A stretch of DNA of 59,350 nucleotides, taken from NCBI GenBank assembly GCA_910587295.1, contig CAJULP010000026.1, forward strand, positions 1-59,350, written 5' to 3'. A model generated the notes under the pieces. It did no database searches. It was not told where the DNA came from and saw only the letters and a list, made by a program, of their open reading frames with translations. Source of the stretch: an uncultured Lachnospiraceae bacterium. GTDB taxonomy: Bacteria; Bacillota; Clostridia; Lachnospirales; Lachnospiraceae. Shown here in pieces: positions 16,829-26,668 of this stretch (positions are counted from its first letter, which is position 1; every line of letters begins with the position of its first letter). A program made the position numbers and the translations under genes.

Positions 16829-17107
16829 TCAACCTCTAAGCCTTCCTACCCGTTCATTGATATTTTTCTCAAATTCCTCATCAGACATGGACGGGTCTCT
16901 CTCCTTTTTCCAGATATCGCAAGGAACTTTGGCACACTCCCCGCATCCTTTGTACTTTTTCTGGTTTATGGAACACTCATAGATCCGGCAGGCCTGCCCT
17001 TCCGGCGCATGGAAAACCATCCCAAGGCTCTCGTTACACCCCTTGCACATAGACCCATAGCACCTGCAAGTACTACAATCCGTTCCACAACAGCTTAATC
17101 CACCCAT
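16829..17107 (-). CDS. Cysteine-rich DUF3795 protein
   Basis: A 92-residue protein with many cysteines in pairs: CCGTDCSTCRCYGSMCKGC at the N-terminus, then C-x-x-x-EC, GCGECAKVPCDIW. The pattern matches DUF3795, a presumed metal- or Fe-S-binding family of unknown role. ATG 17107 is chosen for the AAGGAGG seven bases upstream. The gene follows the WYL regulator by 54 bases on the same strand and is probably co-transcribed. Confidence 0.8.
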   Translation of the reverse strand: MGGLSCCGTDCSTCRCYGSMCKGCNESLGMVFHAPEGQACRIYECSINQKKYKGCGECAKVPCDIWKKERDPSMSDEEFEKNINERVGRLRG

Positions 17108-17161
17108 TTCATTTCCTCCTTCCATAATCTCTTTTTGCTTAACAAATACTGGTCAATCCAC

Positions 17162-18121
17162 TCATACCTCATCCTGTGTACCTCTCTTTTCCTGTAATGT
17201 ATGCCCGTTTTCCGGCTTTGCGTATTTTCGCGCCATGTTTTCGGCACATTTCCTGATCCGATCCCGCATTTTTTCAGGCTGCAGCACCTCCGCCTTGTCC
17301 CCAAAGGACAAAAGCCACATGAACAGATGCCTCTCGTCCGTGTAATCTTCCTGAAACAGAAGTCTCCCATCTTCCATTTCCCGGAAACAGGCCGGTCCAA
17401 ATTCCTCCACCAGCTTCCATTTGCATTCCGGTTCAAAAAGAACCTTTACCCGGATGCCGCCGGGGAAAACCCTCTCATTTCCCAAATCCGGCACGGCCGT
17501 CTTCCGCTTTTGGAACCGGTTCCCGGTAAGACGCATCTCTTCCATACGGTTTAATTTAAACAAACGGAAATCTTCCCTTTCAAGGCACCACCCCCATACA
17601 TACCAGCTTGACCACTGAAAGATCAGGTAATAGGGTTCCATCCTCCTTACGCTTTCCCCCTTCGGGGCATAGTAGCAAAATGAAATCTCAATCCCTTCCT
17701 CAATGCCTGTCCGGATCATCTCTATCTTGGGGGCGAGAGACTTTTTGTACCAGGAGGAAAGATCGATCAGCACGGACTGCTCCCCCGGTATCAAATCGGA
17801 GGATCCCGCCAAAAGCTTTTCCATCAACTGTCCGTAACGGTTCGTGCCGTTTACACTGTCAAGACTCCGCAATCCTGCAAGAATATCCTTCATCTCCCCA
17901 TTCGTAAGCAGCGCCCTGTCCACCCGGTATCCGTCCATAATGCGGATACCGCCTCCCTGCCCCTGCCTTGTGGCAATGGGAATCCCTGCCCTGCACAGAT
18001 CTTCAATATCCCTGTTGATGGTCCTGCGGGAAACCTCAAAGCGTTTTGCCAGTTCAGGGGCAGTCACAAAGTCCTTTTGCAGTAAAATCGCCAAAATCCC
18101 TATCAATCGGTCTATCTTCAT
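17162..18121 (-). CDS. HTH-WYL (YafY-type) transcriptional regulator
   Basis: A 319-residue protein. An N-terminal HTH_11 winged helix (1-60, FVTAPELAKRFEVSRRTINRDIEDL) is followed by a linker and a WYL domain (about 140-230, FCYYAPKGESVRRMEPYYLIFQWSSWYVWGW), with a WCX-like C-terminal extension. WYL domains sense ligands, often nucleic acid or nucleotides. The DUF3795 gene just downstream is the likely co-transcribed partner. The target genes are not visible. Confidence 0.88.
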   Translation of the reverse strand: MKIDRLIGILAILLQKDFVTAPELAKRFEVSRRTINRDIEDLCRAGIPIATRQGQGGGIRIMDGYRVDRALLTNGEMKDILAGLRSLDSVNGTNRYGQLMEKLLAGSSDLIPGEQSVLIDLSSWYKKSLAPKIEMIRTGIEEGIEISFCYYAPKGESVRRMEPYYLIFQWSSWYVWGWCLEREDFRLFKLNRMEEMRLTGNRFQKRKTAVPDLGNERVFPGGIRVKVLFEPECKWKLVEEFGPACFREMEDGRLLFQEDYTDERHLFMWLLSFGDKAEVLQPEKMRDRIRKCAENMARKYAKPENGHTLQEKRGTQDEV

Positions 18122-18220
18122 ACCTGTTGCCCTGCGTCTTTTTATATTATTTTATCAAGCCAAACACGACATCTGTCTGACATGTTCCATCAAAGCCGGC
18201 CAAAAATCCTGCCGCCCCGG

Positions 18221-19288
18221 TCAAAATACTGCCTTTTGCAAATATTCCACGAAATTCCCTCCTATGATCTTTTGCAGGTTCTCCTCTTCCATCCCCCTCT
18301 GCAAAAGGGCGGCTGTCAAAAGAGGTATCTGCCCATGATCCAAAAGACAGTCATCCCGGCTTGCAAGCTCCTTTCCCCTAAGGGCCGCTTTTGCACGGTC
18401 GTAGGAGTCGCACAGGTCAAACCCGTACCCCACATGCTCCGCCCCGATCAGTTCCACCTCATACTCTATGTGGCGGCAAAGCATTTCCAAATGGTTGCCC
18501 AACGCAGAACCCGCAATGTATTTGCAGCCATTTACCCCCATGACACCGCCCTGTCCGGCAAGAGCATCCATCTGCTCATCGGTCAGGTTCCGGAAATTGT
18601 CAAAAACTCTCCGGCTGCCGGAATGAGTCGCAATAAAAGGCCGTCTGGAAATCTTTACCACCTGTTCAAATCCGTCATCATTTAAATGACTCACATCAAG
18701 GAACATAGATCTTTTTTCCATATGCCTGACCGCTTCTACCCCCGCATCGGTCAGGCCCCCCGGTATCTGCCGGTACTCCGACGCCTTACAGCACCCCGTT
18801 CCAAGGGCATTTGCCCTGCTCCACGTCAACGCACATCCCCGCACCCCAAGGTCATACAGCTCATCCAGCTTGGAGATATTCTCCCCGATGCAGTCCAGTC
18901 CTTCCATATAGATCAGGATACCAATCTTCTTTTCGGCAAGCGTCCGCTCCAGATCTTCCTTCCCATAAAGCAGGACCACATCCGAAAGCTCTTCCACATC
19001 TTCTTTCAGCGCACCGATCTGCAAAAGCGCATTTTCCCATCCCGGCCCGGGCTCCTTCCCCTTTCCCTCCTCCAACACGCCGTTTTCTATGTAAATAGAA
19101 GAAAAGATAAGATTGATCCCTGCCGCTTTCAAATGATTCAGATAATGGTTTTTTACGATATCCCGCTCCCCGTTCCTTTTTCTTAGCAGAATTTCCCCTG
19201 CCAGATCCAGATGCGCATCCACCACCGGGTTATCCTTGTGGAGCTTTACCGCCCTCTCCAAATATTCCTGCTTTACTTTGATATCCAT
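18221..19288 (-). CDS. Membrane dipeptidase, M19 family
   Basis: A 355-residue amidohydrolase-fold dipeptidase. The binuclear zinc ligands are recognisable: H26-x-D28 in VDAHLDLA, the bridging glutamate in YMEGLDCIG (near 128), LDVSHLNDDGF and ATHSGSR. Family members cleave dipeptides, including D-containing ones. There is no signal peptide, so it is probably cytoplasmic, as in other Firmicutes. It stands alone on the minus strand. Confidence 0.92.
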   Translation of the reverse strand: MDIKVKQEYLERAVKLHKDNPVVDAHLDLAGEILLRKRNGERDIVKNHYLNHLKAAGINLIFSSIYIENGVLEEGKGKEPGPGWENALLQIGALKEDVEELSDVVLLYGKEDLERTLAEKKIGILIYMEGLDCIGENISKLDELYDLGVRGCALTWSRANALGTGCCKASEYRQIPGGLTDAGVEAVRHMEKRSMFLDVSHLNDDGFEQVVKISRRPFIATHSGSRRVFDNFRNLTDEQMDALAGQGGVMGVNGCKYIAGSALGNHLEMLCRHIEYEVELIGAEHVGYGFDLCDSYDRAKAALRGKELASRDDCLLDHGQIPLLTAALLQRGMEEENLQKIIGGNFVEYLQKAVF

Positions 19289-19471
19289 TGCCCTCTTCTC
19301 CTTACATGATTAAATCAGAATCCTTCTGTGTGAAAAGAAAAAGGTACACCGGAAACTCCAATGCACCCATTTCGCCCATTTATTTTATATGCTGCCGGCG
19401 GTGGAAACATACCAAAGATACAGCCCGCCACAGACCGAGATTCCACTGCCCCAATTTTCCCGGCAGTAAGT

Positions 19472-20488
19472 TTAATCCCCAAGGTCAACAGATTTCAAAA
19501 GCTCACGGATATCTTCCACGGAAAGCCACTCCGCATTATTCCCGGAGCTGTAAGAAAATCCTTCCTCCACTTTCTTCCCGCTGGTATTGATCATTTGCTT
19601 GTCATTCCAGACTACCTGCGGATATACGATAAAGTGCTTATCATATTCATAGGTGGTCATAGAATCTTCCACCGTGACCATGATCTCATGAAGCTTTTCC
19701 CCTGGACGAATGCCAATCTCTTTCATCTCACAGTCCGGTAACATTGCCTTCGCCAAATCCGTCACGTTAAAAGAAGGAATCTTGCTGATAAAGGTTTCCC
19801 CGCCGGTGGCTTCTTCTAACGCCTTGATCACCAGCTCCACACCCTGGGTCAGGCTGATCCAGAAACGTGTCATCCGATAATCCGTGATGGGAAGTTCCTT
19901 CCCGCCGTTTTTAATGATATTGTGGAAAACAGGAATGATGGAGCCCCTGCTGCCTGCAACATTCCCATACCGCACAATGGAAAAATTAATGTCTTTATTC
20001 CCCGCATAAGCATTTGCCGCAATAAACAGCTTATCCGACACCAGTTTCGTTCCGCCGTAAAGGTTCACCGGGTTTACCGCTTTATCCGTGGAAAGAGCGA
20101 CCACTTTCTTCACATTCGAATCCAAAGCCGCATCGATCACATTCTGAGCGCCGTGTATATTCGTCTTGATCGCCTCGTTAGGGTTATACTCACAGGCCGG
20201 TACCTGCTTTAAAGCTGCCGCATGGATGACATAATCCACACCCTCAAAAGCCCTGTAAAGCCGCTCTTTATCCCTTACATCCCCAATAAAAAACCGAAGC
20301 TTGTCCGCATACTCACTAAACTGCCCCTGCATTACGGACTGCTTGAACTCATCTCTGGAGTAGATGATCACCTTCTTCGGGTTATAATGCTCAAGCACGT
20401 ATTTGGTAAAGCACTTCCCAAAAGAACCTGTTCCCCCGGTTATCAGTATCGTCTTATTATCCAATAGCTTATTATTCTCCAATAACAT
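19472..20488 (-). CDS. pseB: UDP-GlcNAc 4,6-dehydratase (inverting), PseB-like
   Basis: A 338-residue extended SDR. The NAD-binding loop is GGTGSFG (18-24). The family-specific SRDEFKQ (44-50), LKQVPACEYNPNEAIKTN and STDKAVNP with Y144-x-x-x-K148 (NLYGGTK) fit PseB/CapE-type dehydratases that start pseudaminic acid or 6-deoxy-sugar synthesis. Unusually, no pseC aminotransferase or later pathway genes adjoin it, so the product must feed genes elsewhere or serve another deoxysugar. It has its own promoter. Confidence 0.85.
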   Translation of the reverse strand: MLLENNKLLDNKTILITGGTGSFGKCFTKYVLEHYNPKKVIIYSRDEFKQSVMQGQFSEYADKLRFFIGDVRDKERLYRAFEGVDYVIHAAALKQVPACEYNPNEAIKTNIHGAQNVIDAALDSNVKKVVALSTDKAVNPVNLYGGTKLVSDKLFIAANAYAGNKDINFSIVRYGNVAGSRGSIIPVFHNIIKNGGKELPITDYRMTRFWISLTQGVELVIKALEEATGGETFISKIPSFNVTDLAKAMLPDCEMKEIGIRPGEKLHEIMVTVEDSMTTYEYDKHFIVYPQVVWNDKQMINTSGKKVEEGFSYSSGNNAEWLSVEDIRELLKSVDLGD

Positions 20489-20520
20489 AAACTGCCTCCA
20501 AGATCAATATTGTTTCGCAC

Positions 20521-20549
20521 ATTATAACATAAAAAACTGCCATCAGCAA
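20521..20549 (-). promoter_or_regulatory. Probable pseB promoter
   Basis: On the minus strand TTGCTG (20544-20549), a 17-base spacer and a perfect TATAAT (20521-20526), 32 bases upstream of the start codon. It starts just after the restriction-modification operon ends. Confidence 0.6.
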
Positions 20550-20578
20550 TTTTTTATTCTTCCCCGCTGCCAACTGCC

Positions 20579-23128
20579 CTATCCGGGATTTCTGCGGTTT
20601 ACAAGATAACCCAAAAGCCGCAGTGCGCGGTTTAACACTTCATCTGCCCTATCCCCAAACATTTCACCTGCCCATATCCGGTCAACCTTCCTGATCTGTG
20701 GATCGTTCAGATCCAAAAATGCTATCCTTTGTGCTTCTTCTTTCAGGCTTTCGGTCACTTCTTTTGATAAGATATCCAGATTGGGTACAAATGTATACCC
20801 TATGTCCATCACTTCCATCTTGCGCATTCCTTCCTGGTCTTTGGAAGAAACCTCGCAGATCAATTGATAAAAAATGGTGGACATCCAGGTGGCAAGAAGA
20901 ACCGCCTTTGTTTCATCAAAAAGCGTGCACACCACGAAATTCGTGGACACAAAAACCGGATTCCTTGAAAAATACACCCGGCCCGTAGTCCTGATCCCCC
21001 GTGGAATTAAGACAGAGCCCCCCAAAAATCCACTTTTACTTTCCTTATAAAGGATCTTCATCCACTCATTTTTTCCTTTTATTTTCCTTTTCTGCTTCCC
21101 CGCCCTTACAGGCAATGCATTGTAAGCGTCAATGATCTCTTCCACCAGCCATGTTTCATTGATCGATACATCCAAAAACGCACTGTCTCCGCTTCCGATA
21201 TCCATATGGCTTAATTTGGCATTTCTCATGCCGGCACATAGCTTTACCCCTTTGTTTTTGAATTTTTCATATAGATCTTCCCTGGAATCAAAAAACAAAA
21301 TATCGCTTCCTCCGTAATTACCGGCACTCCCTCTTTTCATGGGAAACCCGTACTCCGAAAGCATTTTAAAATTGGGATTATAACGGAAAACCGTTTCCAC
21401 GTATTCCACGGCTTCCGTCAGCTCATGATTCAGCATCCGCCAGCCGTCTTCTATCACATCCAAAAGTTCATCCCTTTCCACTACCTCTGCCGTCACCCCC
21501 GGCATAAACCACAGGCCGCTATCCCCTCCAAAGGAATTTAATGCATTAGCTAAACGGGAAATGTCCAAATCCGGTATCTTTTCGTAACTGGATAGTACCG
21601 TGACCTTACTGCTTTGGCACATGGCTTTCCCCACCAGGACACAGGTACCCTTGATCACCTCATCAAAAATCTCCTCCCCCGGATAAGTAAAGATCATTTC
21701 AAGCCCCAGATTATCCAACAATAACCGACGGATCACCTTCGCTTCCATTCCCCTTGCCAAAAGATGGGTTTTGGGGAAAACACAGGCAATGGTAGTTCCC
21801 GGCTTTACCAGAAGCGTCAGAAGTTCTAAAAATATCGCCTCCAAAGGCATAAGCCCCACCAGCGTGTCTGCCTCCCTTTGCCGCAATAATTTGATTTTCC
21901 GGTAAAAATCCCGCTTTTGGTCCATGCAGTTGATCCCTGCCACAAATGGAGGATTTAGGACCACCACCTTCACGTTTTCAAAAAAAGAACTGTCAAGCCC
22001 GGTCAGATCGTAATTATAAACTGCCGGAGAATTTCCCGCGCAGACCGTTCTCCCGAAATTAAGCCCAAGCCTTAAAGAAAGCAGTTCCAGAAGCTGCGGG
22101 TTTTTATCGTTTGCTATGATCTGCGCCGGCGCCAGCCCAAATACGGGAACCGCGGCGCTTAACAAATTCCCGCTGCCTGCTGCCGGATCACACAGCAGTT
22201 CATTTCCCAAAAGCCTGCCGCTTGTATGCATCGCCAACAGGGCAACGATCCTGGCCAATTCCAAATCCGTGGGAACCTCTCCGTCGTGCTCATGCCCTTC
22301 TGACACGATCTGGTGTAAAATACCGGCAATGGAATCCCCATTGATATTCTGGCTGCCGAAATCAAAAAGCTCTGAAAGCATCTCCCTTTTTATATGAGAA
22401 TTTCTCTCGAATTTCTCATCGGAGTATTGAAAAATATCCTTAAAGTTGACCCTAGCCGCCTCATTGCACAACTTCATCACGTCATCCCCAAATAGACGCG
22501 CATCCCGCAGGTCGTTCCTTCCAAGAAAGGTAAATGCGCCACGGATATATTCGTACAACAAAACCGCCAGATGGCTTTTCCATTTCTTAGGCGCATTCTT
22601 GATCCGCTCCATATGGGCGGCAAAGCTTTCCAAGGTTACCAGATATTCATAAGAATCCGCACAATATGCTTCTATCTGCCTTTTAAAATATCCCGCCAGC
22701 TTTTCCTCAAACGCTTCTCGTGAATCCTCCTCAAAGCGCCCAATGCCACACAGTCCCGGCTTCAACATCTGCTGGAACGCCCTGGGCCTTGCAGGGTCAT
22801 ATCGGAAGGAAAACGCATATTCAAGATTAGTCAGGATATAAAAAGGCTTTTCCGATTCGTCCGCATTCATCTGAACGTAAGACATGGCCTGAAACTGATA
22901 CCGGGTACTCTGGACATCCGCAGGCGTTCTTTTCACCTCCACCACACACAGGTATTTTCCCGTAAGGACATTCTGGACCGCAAAATCCATCTCCAGAGCG
23001 CCGGTATACTGATGGTGCAGGACCCGGTACCGTTCCTCTTTCCCAAGCAGTTTTAAAGCCCGCACAAGGGCACGCTCACAAACAGGGTGGAACACATTTA
23101 TTTCTGAATCCGAATAAGAAATCCACAT
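20579..23128 (-). CDS. Fused restriction nuclease-N6-adenine DNA methyltransferase
   Basis: An 849-residue protein that joins cutting and modification in one chain, as in Type IIG/IIC enzymes. The N-terminal 130 residues look like a PD-(D/E)XK nuclease: D48 (LEMDFAV), then E64-x-K66 (CVVEVKR). A helical linker follows. The N6-methylase core has motif I DPAAGSGNL (314-322) and the catalytic NPPF (392-395). The C-terminal half (about 500-849) is probably target recognition, with sequences such as GNYGGSDILFF. I choose ATG 23128 because GAGGAG lies eight bases upstream; a TTG five codons earlier overlaps the stop of the cytosine methylase. Last gene of a three-gene operon. The recognition site cannot be predicted here. 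Confidence 0.85.
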   Translation of the reverse strand: MWISYSDSEINVFHPVCERALVRALKLLGKEERYRVLHHQYTGALEMDFAVQNVLTGKYLCVVEVKRTPADVQSTRYQFQAMSYVQMNADESEKPFYILTNLEYAFSFRYDPARPRAFQQMLKPGLCGIGRFEEDSREAFEEKLAGYFKRQIEAYCADSYEYLVTLESFAAHMERIKNAPKKWKSHLAVLLYEYIRGAFTFLGRNDLRDARLFGDDVMKLCNEAARVNFKDIFQYSDEKFERNSHIKREMLSELFDFGSQNINGDSIAGILHQIVSEGHEHDGEVPTDLELARIVALLAMHTSGRLLGNELLCDPAAGSGNLLSAAVPVFGLAPAQIIANDKNPQLLELLSLRLGLNFGRTVCAGNSPAVYNYDLTGLDSSFFENVKVVVLNPPFVAGINCMDQKRDFYRKIKLLRQREADTLVGLMPLEAIFLELLTLLVKPGTTIACVFPKTHLLARGMEAKVIRRLLLDNLGLEMIFTYPGEEIFDEVIKGTCVLVGKAMCQSSKVTVLSSYEKIPDLDISRLANALNSFGGDSGLWFMPGVTAEVVERDELLDVIEDGWRMLNHELTEAVEYVETVFRYNPNFKMLSEYGFPMKRGSAGNYGGSDILFFDSREDLYEKFKNKGVKLCAGMRNAKLSHMDIGSGDSAFLDVSINETWLVEEIIDAYNALPVRAGKQKRKIKGKNEWMKILYKESKSGFLGGSVLIPRGIRTTGRVYFSRNPVFVSTNFVVCTLFDETKAVLLATWMSTIFYQLICEVSSKDQEGMRKMEVMDIGYTFVPNLDILSKEVTESLKEEAQRIAFLDLNDPQIRKVDRIWAGEMFGDRADEVLNRALRLLGYLVNRRNPG

Positions 23129-23139
23129 ATCGCTTCTCC

Positions 23140-24222
23140 TCAAAGGTATTTCTTTAGTTCTTTTGCAATTACGGCGGCAAGCATAGGCGGCACCGCATTC
23201 CCAACGATCAGGTTCCTTCCCTGCTTACTGCTTGAGACGATCCTATAGCTGTCCGGAAAGGACTGCAGCCTTAACGCTTCCCGGACCGTGATCAGCCGGT
23301 CCTGCAGATAATGGATATTACAGCCCACATTGGGCCGGTTAAAATATGTGTTTATGGTATAAGAAGGCTGATCCGGCGCCATCCTGCCATAGCAGGTGGT
23401 ATGGCCCCCTTCTTTTTGCAGTCTTCTAATCCTGCTGGAATTTACATCTTCGGGAATGTCCTTATAATTCCCCCCGGGCTTAACATGGGAAACAATATAT
23501 CGGTCCAGTTCGCTCATCTGTGGGATAAAATGTTCAGAGACAAACTCACCGGCCCTCATTTTTTTCTGATATTCGTTTTCTGGCTGGCAGGTAAACCGGG
23601 CCAGCCCGTTTTCATCCTCCACTGCATCCGGCAGGTCCCCCAAAGCTTCCCTTACGCTTACATACCGGAGCTTTTCCCCGCCCTTTTCGCTGTGGGTAGG
23701 CTCCGGAAAATAAAATTCCCCTTCCTGAAGCCCTACAATGAACACCCTGCGCCTTCTCTGGGGAACGCCATAATCGGCCGCATTTAAGATCCGTAACGTA
23801 ATGGTATACCCAATCCTTCGAAACGCCTCTTTCAACAGATCTATGATCTTTTCACCCTGGGAATTTCTGGCGGACATCAGCCCCGTCACGTTTTCAAATA
23901 CAAACCCTTTGGGCTTCACCTGCTCTATGATATGGATATATCTCCACACAAGCTTCCCTCTGTCATCTTCTACATTCCTGTTGCCTGCCAGCGAAAAAGA
24001 CTGGCAGGGCGGACCGCCGATCACCACATCCGCCTGTGGGATCCGGGCAATATCAACCTCATTGATATCCCCGCAAATAATATGATCTCCAATATTTTTT
24101 TTATAAGTCTCAACCGCATTCCGGTTATTATCGATTGCCCAGACCACCTGATATCCTTCTGAAAGAAAACCAAGATCCAGGCCGCCGCCCCCGGAAAACA
24201 GGCTTACCACCTTAATTCCCAT
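23140..24222 (-). CDS. C5-cytosine DNA methyltransferase
   Basis: A 360-residue Dcm-type methylase. Motif I SLFSGGGGLDLGF (7-19), catalytic PPCQSFS with C73, ENVTGL (motif VI), QRRRRVFIVG (motif VIII) and the C-terminal VGNAVPP (motif X) are all present in order, with a target-recognition region between VIII and IX. ATG 24222 overlaps the upstream methylase by 11 bases and has GGAGGGC about nine bases before it. Its stop lies 11 bases before the start of the fused nuclease gene. This translational packing shows one R-M operon. Confidence 0.95.
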   Translation of the reverse strand: MGIKVVSLFSGGGGLDLGFLSEGYQVVWAIDNNRNAVETYKKNIGDHIICGDINEVDIARIPQADVVIGGPPCQSFSLAGNRNVEDDRGKLVWRYIHIIEQVKPKGFVFENVTGLMSARNSQGEKIIDLLKEAFRRIGYTITLRILNAADYGVPQRRRRVFIVGLQEGEFYFPEPTHSEKGGEKLRYVSVREALGDLPDAVEDENGLARFTCQPENEYQKKMRAGEFVSEHFIPQMSELDRYIVSHVKPGGNYKDIPEDVNSSRIRRLQKEGGHTTCYGRMAPDQPSYTINTYFNRPNVGCNIHYLQDRLITVREALRLQSFPDSYRIVSSSKQGRNLIVGNAVPPMLAAVIAKELKKYL

Positions 24223-25675
24223 CTTTGCCGCCCTCCAGTCTGTGACCTTTGATTGCATCATATTGCCTTGCGATCTCCTCATAGCCGGCAGACGAGTACT
24301 CTGACAATACCTCCGTGATCTCCCCAACAAGCCTGCCCTGCCCGGAAACCGAAAGCTTCTTTGCCAGATTTGTCAGTCTCTTAGTAAAAGACTTGGAAAA
24401 ATCCCTGTAATCCGGAAACTTCAAAGACTCAATGTCATACCGCTGCAATTTCAAAAGCCCTGCGCCATATTTCTTTCCGCTCTGCTCTAGCTGGTAATAA
24501 GTATAATAATTATTCAGCAGCGCAAACAGGAGCATCTTATCCATGTTCGGATAGATCACATAAAAATTATCCCTTACAAAATACCCCTGGTCATTTAACA
24601 CAAACTTCATATCATTACGCACAAAGTAGCTGAACAGGATCCCGGTACCCTTAATTTCCCTGATCTCATACCAGCGCTCATCTTCTAAGGCCCTTTCGTA
24701 TAAGGTCTTGGGACTTTTCTCCTTTATGATCTTTTCTTTCCACTTTTGCAGATATAAAGCCACCTCCGGCGGAAATTCCCCTTCCTTTCCCGGATAAAAA
24801 AGAAAATCCGTTTTCGCCCCTTTGGTGGAATATCCTGCCACCGCCTTAGGCGTTGATAAAATAGGACGCACAAACCGTTCCGAATCATGACCGGAAAAGC
24901 CAGGATTGATATACATAGCGTTATAACCGGTGGTAAGCCCTCTTCTCACCCCGGCCAGATCAGAAAAAGGCGTTTGAAAATTTAAGTTTAAAACCTCCTT
25001 AAAGCCCTTCCGGGGCAGGAAATTCCCGTCTTTGATCTCCAGGTATTCTACCAGCGTATTCTTTTGGCAGATCCCCTTCACCAGCTTTAATATGACCACC
25101 TCTACCAGCGCTTCCTGCTCAAAGACTTCTCCTTTGATATGGATCTCCTTTTCCATGCCGCATCCGGAAAGCAGCGCTTCCCTGAACTGCTGCCCGCTTC
25201 TTGCCTGCATCCAGCTGCTTGGAAAAATGATCACCAGCTCCCCCCCTGTTTTTAACAGCTCGATTGCCTTCACCGTAAAATACATGTACATATTCGCCGT
25301 ACTTGGCAAGTGGCGGTATATCGGATCCTTCCGCAAGACAGTCTTGGTAATACCAAGAGGTTCCAGATCATCGATCTTCTCCTGCCTGATATAAGGAGGG
25401 TTCATGATGATCCCGTCATAGGAGGCCCTTTCCTGCACCCCCAGAAAATCCCCCTGAACCAGCTTGTATTCCGGATAACGCACAGCCGTCCTGCCGCAAA
25501 TATCCTTATCAATCTCATATCCGGTGACATCCCCATAGCCCCGCTGTCTTAACGCCTCCAAAAACGCCCCATCCCCAAAACAGGCATCCAGCAGCCTGGC
25601 GTCTTTATCTACCCCAAACAATGAAACCATATATTCCGCTGCCTGCCCTCTGGTAAAAACCTGCCCCAGGTCCAC
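24212..25675 (-). CDS. Eco57I/TaqI-type N6-adenine DNA methyltransferase
   Basis: A 487-residue gamma-class methylase. Motif I is LLDACFGDGAF (28-38), a variant of the usual DPACGSG; the catalytic motif is MNPPY (91-95). The C-terminal half contains a TaqI-like recognition region. I choose GTG 25675 because AAAGGAGG sits six bases upstream and the protein then begins DLGQVFTRGQAAEYM, the normal start for this family; the open frame upstream is probably untranslated. First gene of the R-M operon. Two methylases plus the fused enzyme suggest an asymmetric recognition site in which each strand needs its own modification (inference). Confidence 0.9.
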   Translation of the reverse strand: MDLGQVFTRGQAAEYMVSLFGVDKDARLLDACFGDGAFLEALRQRGYGDVTGYEIDKDICGRTAVRYPEYKLVQGDFLGVQERASYDGIIMNPPYIRQEKIDDLEPLGITKTVLRKDPIYRHLPSTANMYMYFTVKAIELLKTGGELVIIFPSSWMQARSGQQFREALLSGCGMEKEIHIKGEVFEQEALVEVVILKLVKGICQKNTLVEYLEIKDGNFLPRKGFKEVLNLNFQTPFSDLAGVRRGLTTGYNAMYINPGFSGHDSERFVRPILSTPKAVAGYSTKGAKTDFLFYPGKEGEFPPEVALYLQKWKEKIIKEKSPKTLYERALEDERWYEIREIKGTGILFSYFVRNDMKFVLNDQGYFVRDNFYVIYPNMDKMLLFALLNNYYTYYQLEQSGKKYGAGLLKLQRYDIESLKFPDYRDFSKSFTKRLTNLAKKLSVSGQGRLVGEITEVLSEYSSAGYEEIARQYDAIKGHRLEGGKDGN

Positions 25676-25742
25676 AATACCCCTCCTTTGTTGCTTCCTG
25701 CATAGTTCTATCTTATCACAATCATTGTACCATATACCGGAC

Positions 25743-26532
25743 TCATTCTTTATTTTCCTTGTTTTTCTTATTTCCCTGTTTTCCTTCCCCTTCCAATACA
25801 ACTACAGTTATCCCGCAGAAAATTGCCGCTATCGAGTATACCTCCGGTGCAGCTTCCCAACTTCCCGATGTGAAACCCAAAAACAAATAAACACAGGTAG
25901 CCAGCATCATAATACACCCGTATATTTTCCCAATTAAGGCATTGCGCCTTTTCCGCTCTGGCGAAGGGTTTCTTTCCTTATTGTATTTTTCTATATTATA
26001 TTTTTCTTTTTGAAACCCCGCATAAACAAGCAATCCTTACGGTAAATTTCCTGTATGCCTGATCCCTTTCTTCCTCTGAATAGAAATCCTCGATCACCGG
26101 ATGTCTCTGCATGAAGTGCTCCATCTGCATCCCCATCACCACAAAGATCATCACTGCCACGATCAACATGATAAAGAATATCACCAACGCAAATTCCTCG
26201 CTCATTCCTGCCCCAGTCAAAAACTCTATAACGCTGATCCCTAAAATAATAAACCCGATCCCTGCGGAAACCCATTTATTAAACTGATTCTTCTGCTTGT
26301 CATACCCATAATTGTCCTTTGCAAAGGTTTTGCTCACATCCCCCTGCATTAACGTATCCATATTACAATGGAACAGACTGCAGATCTGCAAAAGCTTTTC
26401 CATTTCCGGATAGCTCTGAGCAGATTCCCATTTACTGACGGACTGCCGGGATACCTCCAGTATCTCCGCCAATTGTTCCTGCGTGATCTCCTTCTGTTTC
26501 CTCAAAAACTGTAAATTTTCCGCAAAACTCAT
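25743..26532 (-). pseudogene. XRE-family membrane regulator, broken in its membrane domain
   Basis: The first frame (26532 down) begins MSFAENLQFLRKQKEITQEQLAEIL with a clear HTH (residues 5-60), then a membrane segment near 115-135 and a cytosolic KFTVRIAC stretch, and stops at 25996. The overlapping next frame carries on as GLLVYAGFQKEKYNIEKY and two further membrane segments to 25743. Together they form one normal XRE-plus-membrane-domain protein interrupted by a frameshift or small deletion inside a membrane helix, at about 26000-26040. The HTH may still be made alone. It is not a typical R-M controller protein, although it sits just upstream of the R-M operon. Confidence 0.7.
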
Positions 26533-26654
26533 TTCTTGTCCTCCAATTCAACCATATTTTTATCAAGCACATCCATGTGCCCTGTTTATGCACTTTATTA
26601 TACGGTTGCGCAAGGGCAGCTTCCATTAACCCTTTGTTGCTTTTTGGTTTTTTC

Positions 26655-26668
26655 CTGTAAATTTACAG
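26655..26668. promoter_or_regulatory. Perfect 14-bp palindrome in the XRE-GNAT gap
   Basis: CTGTAAATTTACAG is a perfect palindrome about 125 bases upstream of the XRE gene, in a 360-base gap between divergent broken genes. It is a possible operator for that regulator. The rest of the gap (26533-26891) shows no gene. Confidence 0.35.

Noticed and set aside
25743..26532. XRE gene as the control protein of the R-M operon
   Set aside because: It has a membrane domain unlike R-M C-proteins, which are about 80 residues and soluble, it is broken, and no C-box repeat is seen before 25675.
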